This document shows positions 34,856-42,116 of a stretch of 42,116 nt of DNA, piece after piece (within the stretch, counting starts at the first letter, position 1; each line of letters starts with the position of its first letter). The stretch is from the NCBI GenBank assembly GCA_013359215.1, contig JABWCH010000083.1, positions 1 through 42,116 on the forward strand. Reading direction: 5' to 3'. Origin of the DNA: Candidatus Brocadiia bacterium. GTDB taxonomy: Bacteria > Planctomycetota > Uabimicrobiia > Uabimicrobiales > JABWCH01. A program made the translations under genes and the position numbers. The notes beneath the pieces are model-generated. The model saw only the letters and a program-made list of their open reading frames with translations, did no database searches and was not told the DNA's origin.

Positions 34856-36174
34856 GCTATGCCAGCCTCCCCATTTTTTTCTTCCCCTAGTTCAGGGATA
34901 AAAATAGATTCTAAGGATTGCAAAAAAAATCTAAAGGCAATGATATAAAAGCCAACAGGAAGAATCATCAAAAATATCCATCGGGGTACTTGCCAGGGCT
35001 TTCCTAGTAGCTTCTGTGAACAACATGGGCAATTTCCTGGCTTAATATAAATTTTTCTATGCAAATGAAGTATATTTTCCCATTCTGTACGCCACTGCCC
35101 TTGCCATTTTTCCTTAAGCCATTTTTTTTGCCAGGCTTTACGGAAGCATTCTTGTGAGCCTCCTATGCCTTTCCAGTCAGACTCCATTTCCTGACTCCAG
35201 GTATTTTTCCATACATTCTTTGTCCAATTATACTTCCACTCTTCCTGAAATTCTTCTTCATTCAGATCGCTATCGAGGCTTACTTCGCTCCATTCCTGGA
35301 TTCCTTTAGATCTCCAGGCTTCTTCGCATTGCTGTTTTCCTTCTTTGTTCCATTTTTGAGACATCCATTTAGCCTGCCAGTCTATTCTGTCATCTGGTAA
35401 AAGAGCCGATTCCTTCTTTTCCTCCCATATTTTTTTGCCCTGGCTTTCCCAGGCAATGCTTGACTCATTTTTCCACTTATTTTCCCACTGAGCATCAAGC
35501 CATTCTAAATTCCATCGGGAAAGCTTTTCTCTGCGAGAAAGGTGATTGTGGATTTCTTGTTGTATATAAGAGGCAGGATAAGGAAGCTTTTTATCAGGAA
35601 ACAAAAGCCCTTCGTGCAGCCATTCGATATATCCGATAGCCTGTCCTGAAATTAAATCAAAAGACTCTCGCTTTTGGTTGCTTTCATCAGGGCATTGGTA
35701 TAAAATAATGTTTTCAAAAGTCAGGTAGCCGCTTTGTCTGGACTTGGTAAGATAGGTGCGATAATCATCCTGGATATATTCGTAAGATGCTCTTGCCAAA
35801 GCAAAGGCAACCAGGCATGAAAACATGGGTAAAAATATTGACAAAAACCTTTTTGCTCTAGCACTGCTAAACCTGGAAACAATTTCAATGCTGATATGTT
35901 CTTTGCTTTGTGTTGCCAGGCTTGCTCCGACCATGCCAATCCAGATTACCACGTATTTTAAGAGTTGCTCGATCCAGGCAAGATTGCTCTGGTACATCTC
36001 TCGTAAAACAGAGCCTGCTACTTCTGCTAAAATTAAAATAGCCAGCAAAAGGAAAAGCAAAAGAGTTTCTATCTGGCTTAAAGATAGATCCAATGTCCGC
36101 AATGCCTGCACTATTTTTTTGCATTTTTCCCTAAAGGAAGCTTTTTTCTCTATTTCCATTCTTTCTTTCTCCAT
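34852..36174 (-). CDS. dctQ: TRAP transporter small permease with a large tryptophan-rich insertion
   Basis: The 440-aa product has the four-helix plan of DctQ: helices near 36-55, 70-88, 110-128 and 398-420, with the motif WIEQLLKYVVIWIGMVGAS. DctQ proteins are normally about 160-220 residues. Here about 240 residues (roughly 148-388) are inserted between helices 3 and 4. This insert is strongly charged and holds 21 tryptophans between residues 221 and 365, plus a CPCC motif (Cys382-385). The ATG at codon 6 (36159) has GGAG upstream and is an alternative start. It follows the ATP-grasp gene by 7 bases and overlaps dctM. Confidence 0.88.
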   Translation of the reverse strand: MEKERMEIEKKASFREKCKKIVQALRTLDLSLSQIETLLLFLLLAILILAEVAGSVLREMYQSNLAWIEQLLKYVVIWIGMVGASLATQSKEHISIEIVSRFSSARAKRFLSIFLPMFSCLVAFALARASYEYIQDDYRTYLTKSRQSGYLTFENIILYQCPDESNQKRESFDLISGQAIGYIEWLHEGLLFPDKKLPYPASYIQQEIHNHLSRREKLSRWNLEWLDAQWENKWKNESSIAWESQGKKIWEEKKESALLPDDRIDWQAKWMSQKWNKEGKQQCEEAWRSKGIQEWSEVSLDSDLNEEEFQEEWKYNWTKNVWKNTWSQEMESDWKGIGGSQECFRKAWQKKWLKEKWQGQWRTEWENILHLHRKIYIKPGNCPCCSQKLLGKPWQVPRWIFLMILPVGFYIIAFRFFLQSLESIFIPELGEEKNGEAGIA

Positions 36175-36181
36175 CTTTAAG

Positions 36182-37090
36182 TCATATTTTACTATTTTTT
36201 ACCAGGCAGTTTTGGATTGTTCTGGCTAGTCTCATTGCAGCTTGCGTATCGAAGCGGAAAAAAAGCTCTGGCTCGATAAGCTCTAATTCCATGAGGACAG
36301 GGTTATTGTCTTGGTCTTGTGTAAAATCTACTCTTGCATACTGCACAGGGTAAGGAGCGCATGCTATGGCTTTTTCTGCGAACTTTTTTTCTTCTTCATT
36401 AGGCATATAGGCTTCTACTTTTCCTCCATAGACTTCTTGCACACGAAAATCTCCTAATTTAGGGATTTTGCGGATCGCATGGCTAAAGCGATTTTCAAAA
36501 ACAATGCACGATTTTTCCCCTGACTGCAATATATTTTTTTGCAAAGGCTGTACCATCATTTCTTTTTCCATGACAAGCTTTTCAAAAAGGGGTTGGTATT
36601 TTTCTACATCATGATAAGAAATCAGGTAGGTATCCAATGCACCAGCAGAAACAACAGGCTTGATTACAATTTCTGGCCAATTTCTGGCTTTCATTACTTC
36701 TTTTAGAGAAATACACGAAGAAGCATATACCGTAGGAACAACATTAACGCCTTTTTGTTCCATGTCGTGCAAATAGTTTTTATTTATGTTCCATTGTATG
36801 ATGGGCAAAGAATTGAAAAGATGGCAGCTTTTGTTTACCTGGTTTAGCCAGGATTGGAACTTGTCGAAATTTTCGGAATAATTCCATGTTGTTCTTATTA
36901 AAACACACTTGCTCTCATCCCAACAGAAATCAGGATCATCCCATCCTTTACGAATTGCATGAAAGCCAAGTTTTTGAAAGGCTTCCACAACTGCGTTATC
37001 TTCCTGGACTACCTGGATTGCTCGCCAGTGGGAAGCAGGAGGATTTATATAAGATTGCTCTGTGGCAACAACGATATCGATTGACTTCAT
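36182..37090 (-). CDS. ATP-grasp ligase-like protein (RimK/glutathione-synthetase type)
   Basis: The 302-aa product has the fold order of ATP-grasp enzymes: an N-terminal domain with LIRTTWNYSENFDKF, an ATP-binding loop region EIVIKPVVSAGALDTY (about 140-155), and a metal-binding C-terminal end VQYARVDFTQD...LMELELIEPELFF. These enzymes join an acid to an amine via an acyl phosphate. The RTTWNY signature occurs in the DcsG/GSH-S_ATP-type group. It is the first gene of an operon with the TRAP transporter, so it may act on the imported compound; that is inference. Confidence 0.85.
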   Translation of the reverse strand: MKSIDIVVATEQSYINPPASHWRAIQVVQEDNAVVEAFQKLGFHAIRKGWDDPDFCWDESKCVLIRTTWNYSENFDKFQSWLNQVNKSCHLFNSLPIIQWNINKNYLHDMEQKGVNVVPTVYASSCISLKEVMKARNWPEIVIKPVVSAGALDTYLISYHDVEKYQPLFEKLVMEKEMMVQPLQKNILQSGEKSCIVFENRFSHAIRKIPKLGDFRVQEVYGGKVEAYMPNEEEKKFAEKAIACAPYPVQYARVDFTQDQDNNPVLMELELIEPELFFRFDTQAAMRLARTIQNCLVKNSKI

Positions 37091-37162
37091 TTTTTATCCT
37101 CTTTCTCGCGCCTCTGCTGTGAAATTATCTCCAGAGTATACTTCGGATTCAAAAAAATTTAT

Positions 37163-37189
37163 CCACAGATTACACAGATTACACAGATT
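37163..37189. repeat. tandem ACACAGATT x3
   Basis: CCACAGATT, ACACAGATT, ACACAGATT run head to tail. Such words recur as intergenic repeats in many bacterial genomes. The rest of the 245-base gap (37091-37335) shows no gene. Confidence 0.75.
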
Positions 37190-37335
37190 TTTGAAGCGAT
37201 TATTTTATAGGCAATTTTTGTATGAAATACATCTGTAGTGGTTATTTTTTTGTTTTGTCAAAAGACTTTTGTTTCGTCTCCCAGCACATACAAATCATCC
37301 CTTAAGCGTGACATCGGTTACGCATATTTTTTTCG

Positions 37336-40167
37336 CTAACTCTCTTTTTTTTCCAATGTCGGATCAACGATGATTTTGATCCTGCCTGTCTCTACACGCT
37401 CCCGAAACATTTTTAGCATGTCCTCTGACTTTGTTTTTCTGGTTTCTTCAATCACTGGATTGATTTGCGGTATTTCTGCTGGAGCAGAAGGCTTTTCAGG
37501 CGCGGGATTTATTTGTGCATCTGTTGTAGGCACAATTCGCTGCGTTGCTGGCCTTGTAAGTGGCTTTAATGGCTGTATAGATTGCCCTTGTTGTGTAGGG
37601 TTCACCATTTTTTGCGTTCCAGCAGGATTGATTTGTCTTTGAGTTTGCCCTGTTTGCTGGCTAGCCTTTGCTTGTTGTTCGGCAGAATCAGGGTTCATAG
37701 GACTATTCCCTTGCTGCTGTGGCATAGATGTTTGTTGTTGTGGCATAGCAGCAGGTGACATTCTTGGATGCATTCCTGTTACAGGAGAAGTATGAGGATG
37801 TCCTCCAGGATGTTGCATAGGAATATTCGTCATAGTCACTGGTCTGGCTCCAGGAACAAACGGATTTGCAGGAGGATAAGGCTGCATACCTGGCTGCCCA
37901 GGAAAGCCAGGCATACCTGGCATACCTGGCATTCTCATCTGCCCTGGCATACCTGGCTGCACTGGCATCTGTCCTGGCATACCTGGCTGTCCTGGCATCT
38001 GTCCTGGCATACCTGGCATACCTGGCATACCTGGCTGTCCTGGCATACCTGGCTGTCCTGGCATCTGTCCTGGCATACCTGGCTGTCCTGGCATACCTGG
38101 CTGTCCTGACATACCTGGCTGTCCTGGCATCTGTCCTGGCATACCTGGCTGCACTGGCATCTGTCCTGGCATACCTAGCTGTCCTGGCATACCTGGCTGT
38201 CCTGGCATACCTGGCTGCACTGGCATCTGTCCTGGCATACCTGGCTGTCCTGTCATCTGTCCTGGGTTTGCAGGAACTCCTGGCATACCTGGCTGTCCTG
38301 TCATCTGTCCTGGGTTTGCAGGAACTTGAGCAAAGGCACCTGTAGGCTGTTTGCCAGGCTGCTGGTTAGAAGACATAGAAGATGCAAGCCTGGTTGCTGC
38401 AGTTTGTAAAGGAAGAGCTTGGGTAAATCTACTTTGCATTGGCTGTACTGGTGCAGGGGCAACAGGAGAAGACGGTGGAACAAGAGGTTGTATAGGTTTA
38501 GAAACCGCAGATTCCTTTTCTGTAGGATAGATAATGTCTGGGAGTATGTCTTCCGCTTTATATAAGGAATCTTCTTCCTTTAAAGACACACTATTTTTCT
38601 CTTCCCTAGATTCTCTTGGTGATGTCCCTGATATTTCTTGTTTTTCTTTTTTTAACAGAACATCAAGCTTTTTTTCTTCTATGGTTTCTTTAATTTCTGG
38701 ATCTATATTTTTCTCTTCTTTTTTATTATAAAGCTCTTTCCGCTGGACTTTTTCTTCTTCCATAGTTTTTTGAAGCTCTTCTAATTCTTTCAGAACTGTT
38801 TCTTTATCGATAACAATTTCTTTAGGAGCTTCTTCTGCTATCTGAGTGCCTTTTTCAGATAATAATTTCATAGCTTCCATTCTTAAAGACCAATCCAGGC
38901 TCGTTTCTGCAATCTCTTTAAGAATAGTGGAAATTTTAGGATCATCAAATTTGCTCAAAGCACGGATTGTTTCAAGCCTGACAGAACGGGATTTATCGTC
39001 TAAACAGGCTATAAGATAGTCTAGTTTGGATTTTTGTTTTAACTCTCCATAAGCAGATACAATGCTTAGTTTCAAATCAGAATCATTTTGAAATTTTTCA
39101 AAAATAGGGATTACCTCAATGGCTTTGAGCTTTGCCAGGATGTCAATAGCAGAAATCTTAATCCACCAATCATAGTTGCTCTCTAAAATCTGGGCTACTT
39201 TAGGGATAATTCGCCGATCATTCAAATAAGCACCCAAAAACATACTGTCTATGCGAAGAAGCAAATCCTCTTCATCGAAAAATTCCAAGACAGCATCTGC
39301 AATGCTACTGGAAATTGTACCCATAGTTTCAAACACCCTGTCCCTTAGCCATACAGCAACTCCTCTGCTATACGTCAGAAACTCCCTGAGAAGCTCTTTT
39401 TTGTTGGGAATCTGTGCTAAAAGCAGAGCCGCTTGTTTTCTTGCGACTTCATGGTCGCTGGCAAGCTCTGGTATAAGGTATTTTGAAATTTGTACCTGAG
39501 GATTTAAAGAAAGACGTGTCAGTGTATCGATCAAGAGCTTTTGTATTTCCCCTGTTTCATGAGGAAGGCGAGAAAAAAAAGGCTCAACAAGCTCAGGAGA
39601 ATCCACTTTAGAAAGAGTCTGGACTGCTTTCTGGCGAATCCTTTCTGACTCGTCACTTAAAAGGGTAATAATTTTTAAAAATATTTCCTTTTTAGAAATA
39701 TAAGAAGCCATCTTCACCATGGCACTAAAGCGAATTTCTTCTATTGGATCATTCAATGCTTCTTCCAGGATAGATAAAAAATTAGTAGGTCGGGGAAACT
39801 GGTTGATGATTCCAATAGCAAAAAGCCTCTCCTGAGGATCTGGGTTAGAAACTGATTTTTGCAGATAAGCAAGCAACCCTTCAGGATTGATCCTTGCTAT
39901 CAATTCCTGGATAGTTTGCTGAGTTTTTTTATTGGCTTCCTTCATTTCCTTCAGCAAAGCATTCAACATGCCCTTACTATGGTCTTTGACAATATATCTA
40001 CAAGCAAAATCGCGGAATCTTTGGTCTTGGTCATGCAGCATCCATATTAGATTTTTAGGAGCAGGATTTTCGTCTTCTAGTTGTTTCAAAAGCTCTAGTT
40101 TTTCATTAGTGCCTTTATATTTTCGTTGCTGTAGTTTTTCTAAAGCAGAAATACTCTTTTCAAACAT
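37336..40167 (-). CDS. HEAT-repeat protein with collagen-like PGQPGMPG tail region
   Basis: The 943-aa product has no signal peptide. Residues about 1-440 are HEAT repeats (RLFAIGIINQF, RLETIRALSKFDDPKI). About 450-510 is a Glu/Lys coiled coil, then a Pro/Ser-rich linker. Residues about 620-765 repeat PGQPGMPG and PGQMP units, partly in the Gly-x-y register of collagen but interrupted by four-residue steps. A Gln/Pro-rich segment and a short charged tail (RERVETGRIKIIVDPTLEK) end it. AGGAG lies upstream of the ATG. A cytosolic scaffold with a flexible tail is the safest reading. It stands alone with gaps of about 230-245 bases. Confidence 0.88.
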   Translation of the reverse strand: MFEKSISALEKLQQRKYKGTNEKLELLKQLEDENPAPKNLIWMLHDQDQRFRDFACRYIVKDHSKGMLNALLKEMKEANKKTQQTIQELIARINPEGLLAYLQKSVSNPDPQERLFAIGIINQFPRPTNFLSILEEALNDPIEEIRFSAMVKMASYISKKEIFLKIITLLSDESERIRQKAVQTLSKVDSPELVEPFFSRLPHETGEIQKLLIDTLTRLSLNPQVQISKYLIPELASDHEVARKQAALLLAQIPNKKELLREFLTYSRGVAVWLRDRVFETMGTISSSIADAVLEFFDEEDLLLRIDSMFLGAYLNDRRIIPKVAQILESNYDWWIKISAIDILAKLKAIEVIPIFEKFQNDSDLKLSIVSAYGELKQKSKLDYLIACLDDKSRSVRLETIRALSKFDDPKISTILKEIAETSLDWSLRMEAMKLLSEKGTQIAEEAPKEIVIDKETVLKELEELQKTMEEEKVQRKELYNKKEEKNIDPEIKETIEEKKLDVLLKKEKQEISGTSPRESREEKNSVSLKEEDSLYKAEDILPDIIYPTEKESAVSKPIQPLVPPSSPVAPAPVQPMQSRFTQALPLQTAATRLASSMSSNQQPGKQPTGAFAQVPANPGQMTGQPGMPGVPANPGQMTGQPGMPGQMPVQPGMPGQPGMPGQLGMPGQMPVQPGMPGQMPGQPGMSGQPGMPGQPGMPGQMPGQPGMPGQPGMPGMPGMPGQMPGQPGMPGQMPVQPGMPGQMRMPGMPGMPGFPGQPGMQPYPPANPFVPGARPVTMTNIPMQHPGGHPHTSPVTGMHPRMSPAAMPQQQTSMPQQQGNSPMNPDSAEQQAKASQQTGQTQRQINPAGTQKMVNPTQQGQSIQPLKPLTRPATQRIVPTTDAQINPAPEKPSAPAEIPQINPVIEETRKTKSEDMLKMFRERVETGRIKIIVDPTLEKKES
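37873..38310 (-). repeat. tandem repeats encoding PGQPGMPG/PGQMP units
   Basis: Short units of 9, 12 and 18 bp built from GGCATACCTGGCTGTCCT and GGCATCTGTCCT recur across about 440 bases. The repeat number probably varies between strains. Confidence 0.88.
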
Positions 40168-40397
40168 TGTATGGTTCTCCTACCTTAAATTTTTGAGGCC
40201 AGGCTTTTTATATTTTCACCCATCTCCAAGTAACATTCCTGATAGATCAATAACCAGGATTGTTTAGAATAGGTCTACGGCTTATTTTACCTTAATCCTC
40301 TTCCTTACGCAATAGGATTAAAATTTTTCTATCATGAGTTAGCCTGAATGATTCGTAAAACTTTATTCATGGCAATGACCGTACAATCCTGCTATCT

Positions 40398-41198
40398 TTA
40401 CATATATCCTAAACTGCGGAGCTTTTGCATTGTATAAGCATCTTCTTTATCTTGTGCTCGTCCGCTTCTTTCAGCAGTGTTGGTTGTCCTTAGCTCATGG
40501 AGAATTTTTTTAATGCTATTGGCATTGGATGCAACAGGGGCACAGCAACTTTCACATCCAATGCTTCTATACCTCATACCATTCTTGGCAAGGTAAAGAT
40601 CAACAATCGGTATTTTTTCTCGATAGATGTATTCCCAGATGTTTAGCTCTGTCCAGTGTAGCATAGGATGGATTCTAAGATGCTCTCCCTGATCTTGTTT
40701 GGATTTATATAATTCCCAGAGTTCTGCTGGCTGATCATGGTAGTTCCATTGGAAGTCTTCTTTCCTGGGGGAAAAATATCTTTCTTTTGCTCTAATTCCA
40801 TGCTCGTCTCTTCGGATTGCCAGCAAAAGAGCTTCAAAATTTTCTTGTGCAATGGTTTCTTTCAGGGCTTGGGTTTTAAGCATTGTGCAGCACTCCATTT
40901 TGCTGCCTTTGGGAGACATTCCTGAAGCAAGGGCTTTTTCATTTTTGCTGATAACCAGCTCAAGCCCCCATTCTTTAGAGTATTTATCTCGGAATTCATA
41001 TATTTTCTGGAATTTATACCCTGTATCTATATGGACTACAGGGAATGGTATTTTTCCAAAAAAAGCTTTACGTACCATCCATAAAAGGCTTGTGGAATCT
41101 TTTCCAATAGACCATAGCAAAGCCATCTTCTTGAAACGGAAATATGCCTCACGAACAATATAGATTGTTTTGCTTTCTAATTCATCCAAATAATCCAC
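40398..41198 (-). CDS. cysD: CysD-like sulfate adenylyltransferase subunit 2 / PAPS-reductase-family protein
   Basis: The 266-aa product carries the PP-loop LLWSIGKDSTSLLW, then VVHIDTGYKFQKIYEFRDKY, RRDEHGIRAKERYFSPR, LHWTELNIWEYIYREKI and TTNTAERSGRAQD, all as in CysD. CysD makes APS from sulfate and ATP with the GTPase CysN, which is not in the window. It is shorter than E. coli CysD (302 aa) and has GCESCC where that protein has GCWPLTG. The GTG at 41198 is chosen because AGGAG overlaps the kinase stop codon 10 bases upstream; an ATG at 41240 inside the kinase gene is the alternative. Related PAPS-reductase-family enzymes act on other substrates, so the exact reaction is less certain. Confidence 0.82.
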   Translation of the reverse strand: MDYLDELESKTIYIVREAYFRFKKMALLWSIGKDSTSLLWMVRKAFFGKIPFPVVHIDTGYKFQKIYEFRDKYSKEWGLELVISKNEKALASGMSPKGSKMECCTMLKTQALKETIAQENFEALLLAIRRDEHGIRAKERYFSPRKEDFQWNYHDQPAELWELYKSKQDQGEHLRIHPMLHWTELNIWEYIYREKIPIVDLYLAKNGMRYRSIGCESCCAPVASNANSIKKILHELRTTNTAERSGRAQDKEDAYTMQKLRSLGYM

Positions 41199-41211
41199 GA
41201 TATAATTTCTC

Positions 41212-42116
41212 CTATAACCAGAAATACCATATACTTGCAATAATAGATGCTAAAAAAACGCCATTCACGATAACTCGGTTTGTGTTGGAAGGCTTATTCT
41301 TTTTGGATTTTCGAATACAACTATACAAAAGTAAACTTATTATGGCAAAAAGAAAAAGGCTATGCAGTCCGTGTATCAGGTAGACAAGGATAGAATGAGA
41401 AAAGAAAACAACCACCTTGTGTATACAAAATTCTAAGGCAAAAAATAAACAGCCCATAAAAAGGCCAGCCAAGGTATTAGAAGATAGTGAAATCCATAGG
41501 GCTGCATAGCTTTTTCTTTTTGCCTTATTTTCTTCTGGCTGTGGGGAGGAAGATTGCACGGGCTTTTCGTCTTCCTGGTTCTCTTCTCCATGAACCAGCC
41601 TGGATTGCCATTCTTCTTGCTCTTGCATAGCCTGTTTTTCTTTGGCTTCTTGCTCTTGCCTGGCAAGGGCTTCCTGTTGTTCTTTTTCTTTTTTTTCCTG
41701 CTGTGCGCGGAGAAAGGCAGCTCTTTTAGCTTCTTCTTCTCTCGCAAGATCGGCCTGCTTTTCTCTAGCATCTTGCTCTTGCCTGGCGCGGAGCAAGGCG
41801 GCTTTTCTCGCTTCTTCTTCTCTCGCAAGCCTTGCTTTTTCTTCTTTTTTTTGCCTTTCCCTTGCTAAGAAAGGAACAAGTGCATCCAGCATTTCTCTGG
41901 CACTTTCGTACCTGTCTTCTTTTTTTGCTTCCAGGGCTTTTTCTATGGCCTGGCCTAGCTCCTGGCTTATGTCCTCTCGAATTCGGCTTATGGGTCTGAA
42001 CTTGCCAACAGGGAGCTTTTGGGTCAGGCATTCGTATAGCATAACACCTATAGAATACAAATCCGATCTTCTGTCTACATGGCTTGCATCTTCCATTTGC
42101 TCTGGGGCCATGTAGT
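41212..42116 (-). CDS. membrane Ser/Thr protein kinase, C-terminal part
   Basis: The gene runs off the right edge; about 301 residues are visible. They begin at YMAPEQ, the APE motif of Hanks-type kinases, followed by [21 protein letters not shown] and the end of the kinase fold ([18 protein letters not shown]). Next come about 90 residues of Arg/Glu/Gln coiled coil built on [22 protein letters not shown] repeats, then three hydrophobic segments to the C-terminus. The N-terminal lobe and catalytic loop lie outside the window. The stop codon overlaps the ribosome-binding site of the cysD-like gene, so they are probably co-transcribed. Confidence 0.9.
   Translation of the reverse strand, partial: YMAPEQMEDASHVDRRSDLYSIGVMLYECLTQKLPVGKFRPISRIREDISQELGQAIEKALEAKKEDRYESAREMLDALVPFLARERQKKEEKARLAREEEARKAALLRARQEQDAREKQADLAREEEAKRAAFLRAQQEKKEKEQQEALARQEQEAKEKQAMQEQEEWQSRLVHGEENQEDEKPVQSSSPQPEENKAKRKSYAALWISLSSNTLAGLFMGCLFFALEFCIHKVVVFFSHSILVYLIHGLHSLFLFAIISLLLYSCIRKSKKNKPSNTNRVIVNGVFLASIIASIWYFWL

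Noticed and set aside
37873..38310. Possible CRISPR array or minisatellite
   Set aside because: The repeats are in frame, variable in length and encode PGQPGMPG units inside an intact 943-codon gene. There are no constant repeats with unique spacers.
37866..38345. 159-codon plus-strand ORF of LAYLAVLASVLAYLA repeats
   Set aside because: It is the antisense reading of the collagen-like repeats and has no ribosome-binding site of its own. The minus-strand frame is the real gene.
1..42116. tRNA, rRNA or intact insertion-sequence genes
   Set aside because: No cloverleaf, rRNA-like or transposase sequence was found by reading both strands; only small non-coding repeats are present.

Overview
The window is AT-rich bacterial DNA read with the standard code. 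Most genes lie on the minus strand, apart from one plus-strand block at 26.9-32.1 kb. Long exported solenoid proteins (WD40, HEAT, ankyrin, TPR), caspase-like and CHAT peptidases, formylglycine-generating-enzyme-like (FGE-like) domains, a DUF1559-type pseudopilin and a Ser/Thr kinase point to a large-genome Planctomycetes-like organism. The layout and the WD40 linker sequence recall Candidatus Uabimicrobium. That placement is inference from gene content; there is no rRNA or other phylogenetic marker here.

Layout. 1-0.4 kb: a decayed or regulatory stretch with a possible RNA pseudoknot and a 19-codon ORF behind a perfect Shine-Dalgarno. 0.4-4.8 kb: an exported HEAT-WD40 protein (14 blades) and an exported HEAT-caspase with a similar N-terminal unit. 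4.9-6.1 kb: two small membrane proteins. 6.3-16.0 kb: a tightly packed series transcribed right to left: HEAT protein, ankyrin protein, TPR-CHAT peptidase, zinc-ribbon FGE-like protein, pseudopilin, then a broken tandem copy of the pseudopilin C-terminus. 16.2-19.9 kb: a three-gene cassette of unrecognised proteins ending in a predicted Lon-like/TM protein. 20.2-26.4 kb: an operon of lipoprotein, CHAT peptidase, caspase and lipoprotein. 26.4-26.9 kb: a regulatory intergenic region with two divergent candidate sigma-54 promoters and a 16-bp-periodic operator array. 26.9-28.7 kb: a secreted beta-trefoil lectin and a secreted partner, closed by a clear terminator. 28.8-32.1 kb: an exported C2/coiled-coil protein and a PEGA-like protein. 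32.3-33.1 kb: a secreted FGE-like protein. 33.2-37.1 kb: an ATP-grasp enzyme plus TRAP transporter, whose small subunit carries a large tryptophan-rich insertion. 37.3-40.2 kb: a HEAT protein with a collagen-like tail. 40.4-42.1 kb: a CysD-like protein and the C-terminal half of a membrane Ser/Thr kinase running off the window.

How they may work together (inference). Two CHAT and two caspase-like peptidases, all with their catalytic residues visible, sit beside interaction-repeat proteins, and most carry an export signal or membrane anchor. This suggests proteolytic signalling or effector modules at or outside the inner membrane. The best candidates for something undescribed are the CHAT-caspase-lipoprotein operon and the lectin-plus-partner operon, which diverge from a shared sigma-54-type control region, and the three-gene cassette whose last protein shares a C-terminal module with the caspase. 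A family of ~100-bp ATTCGT-rich intergenic repeats is scattered through the window.
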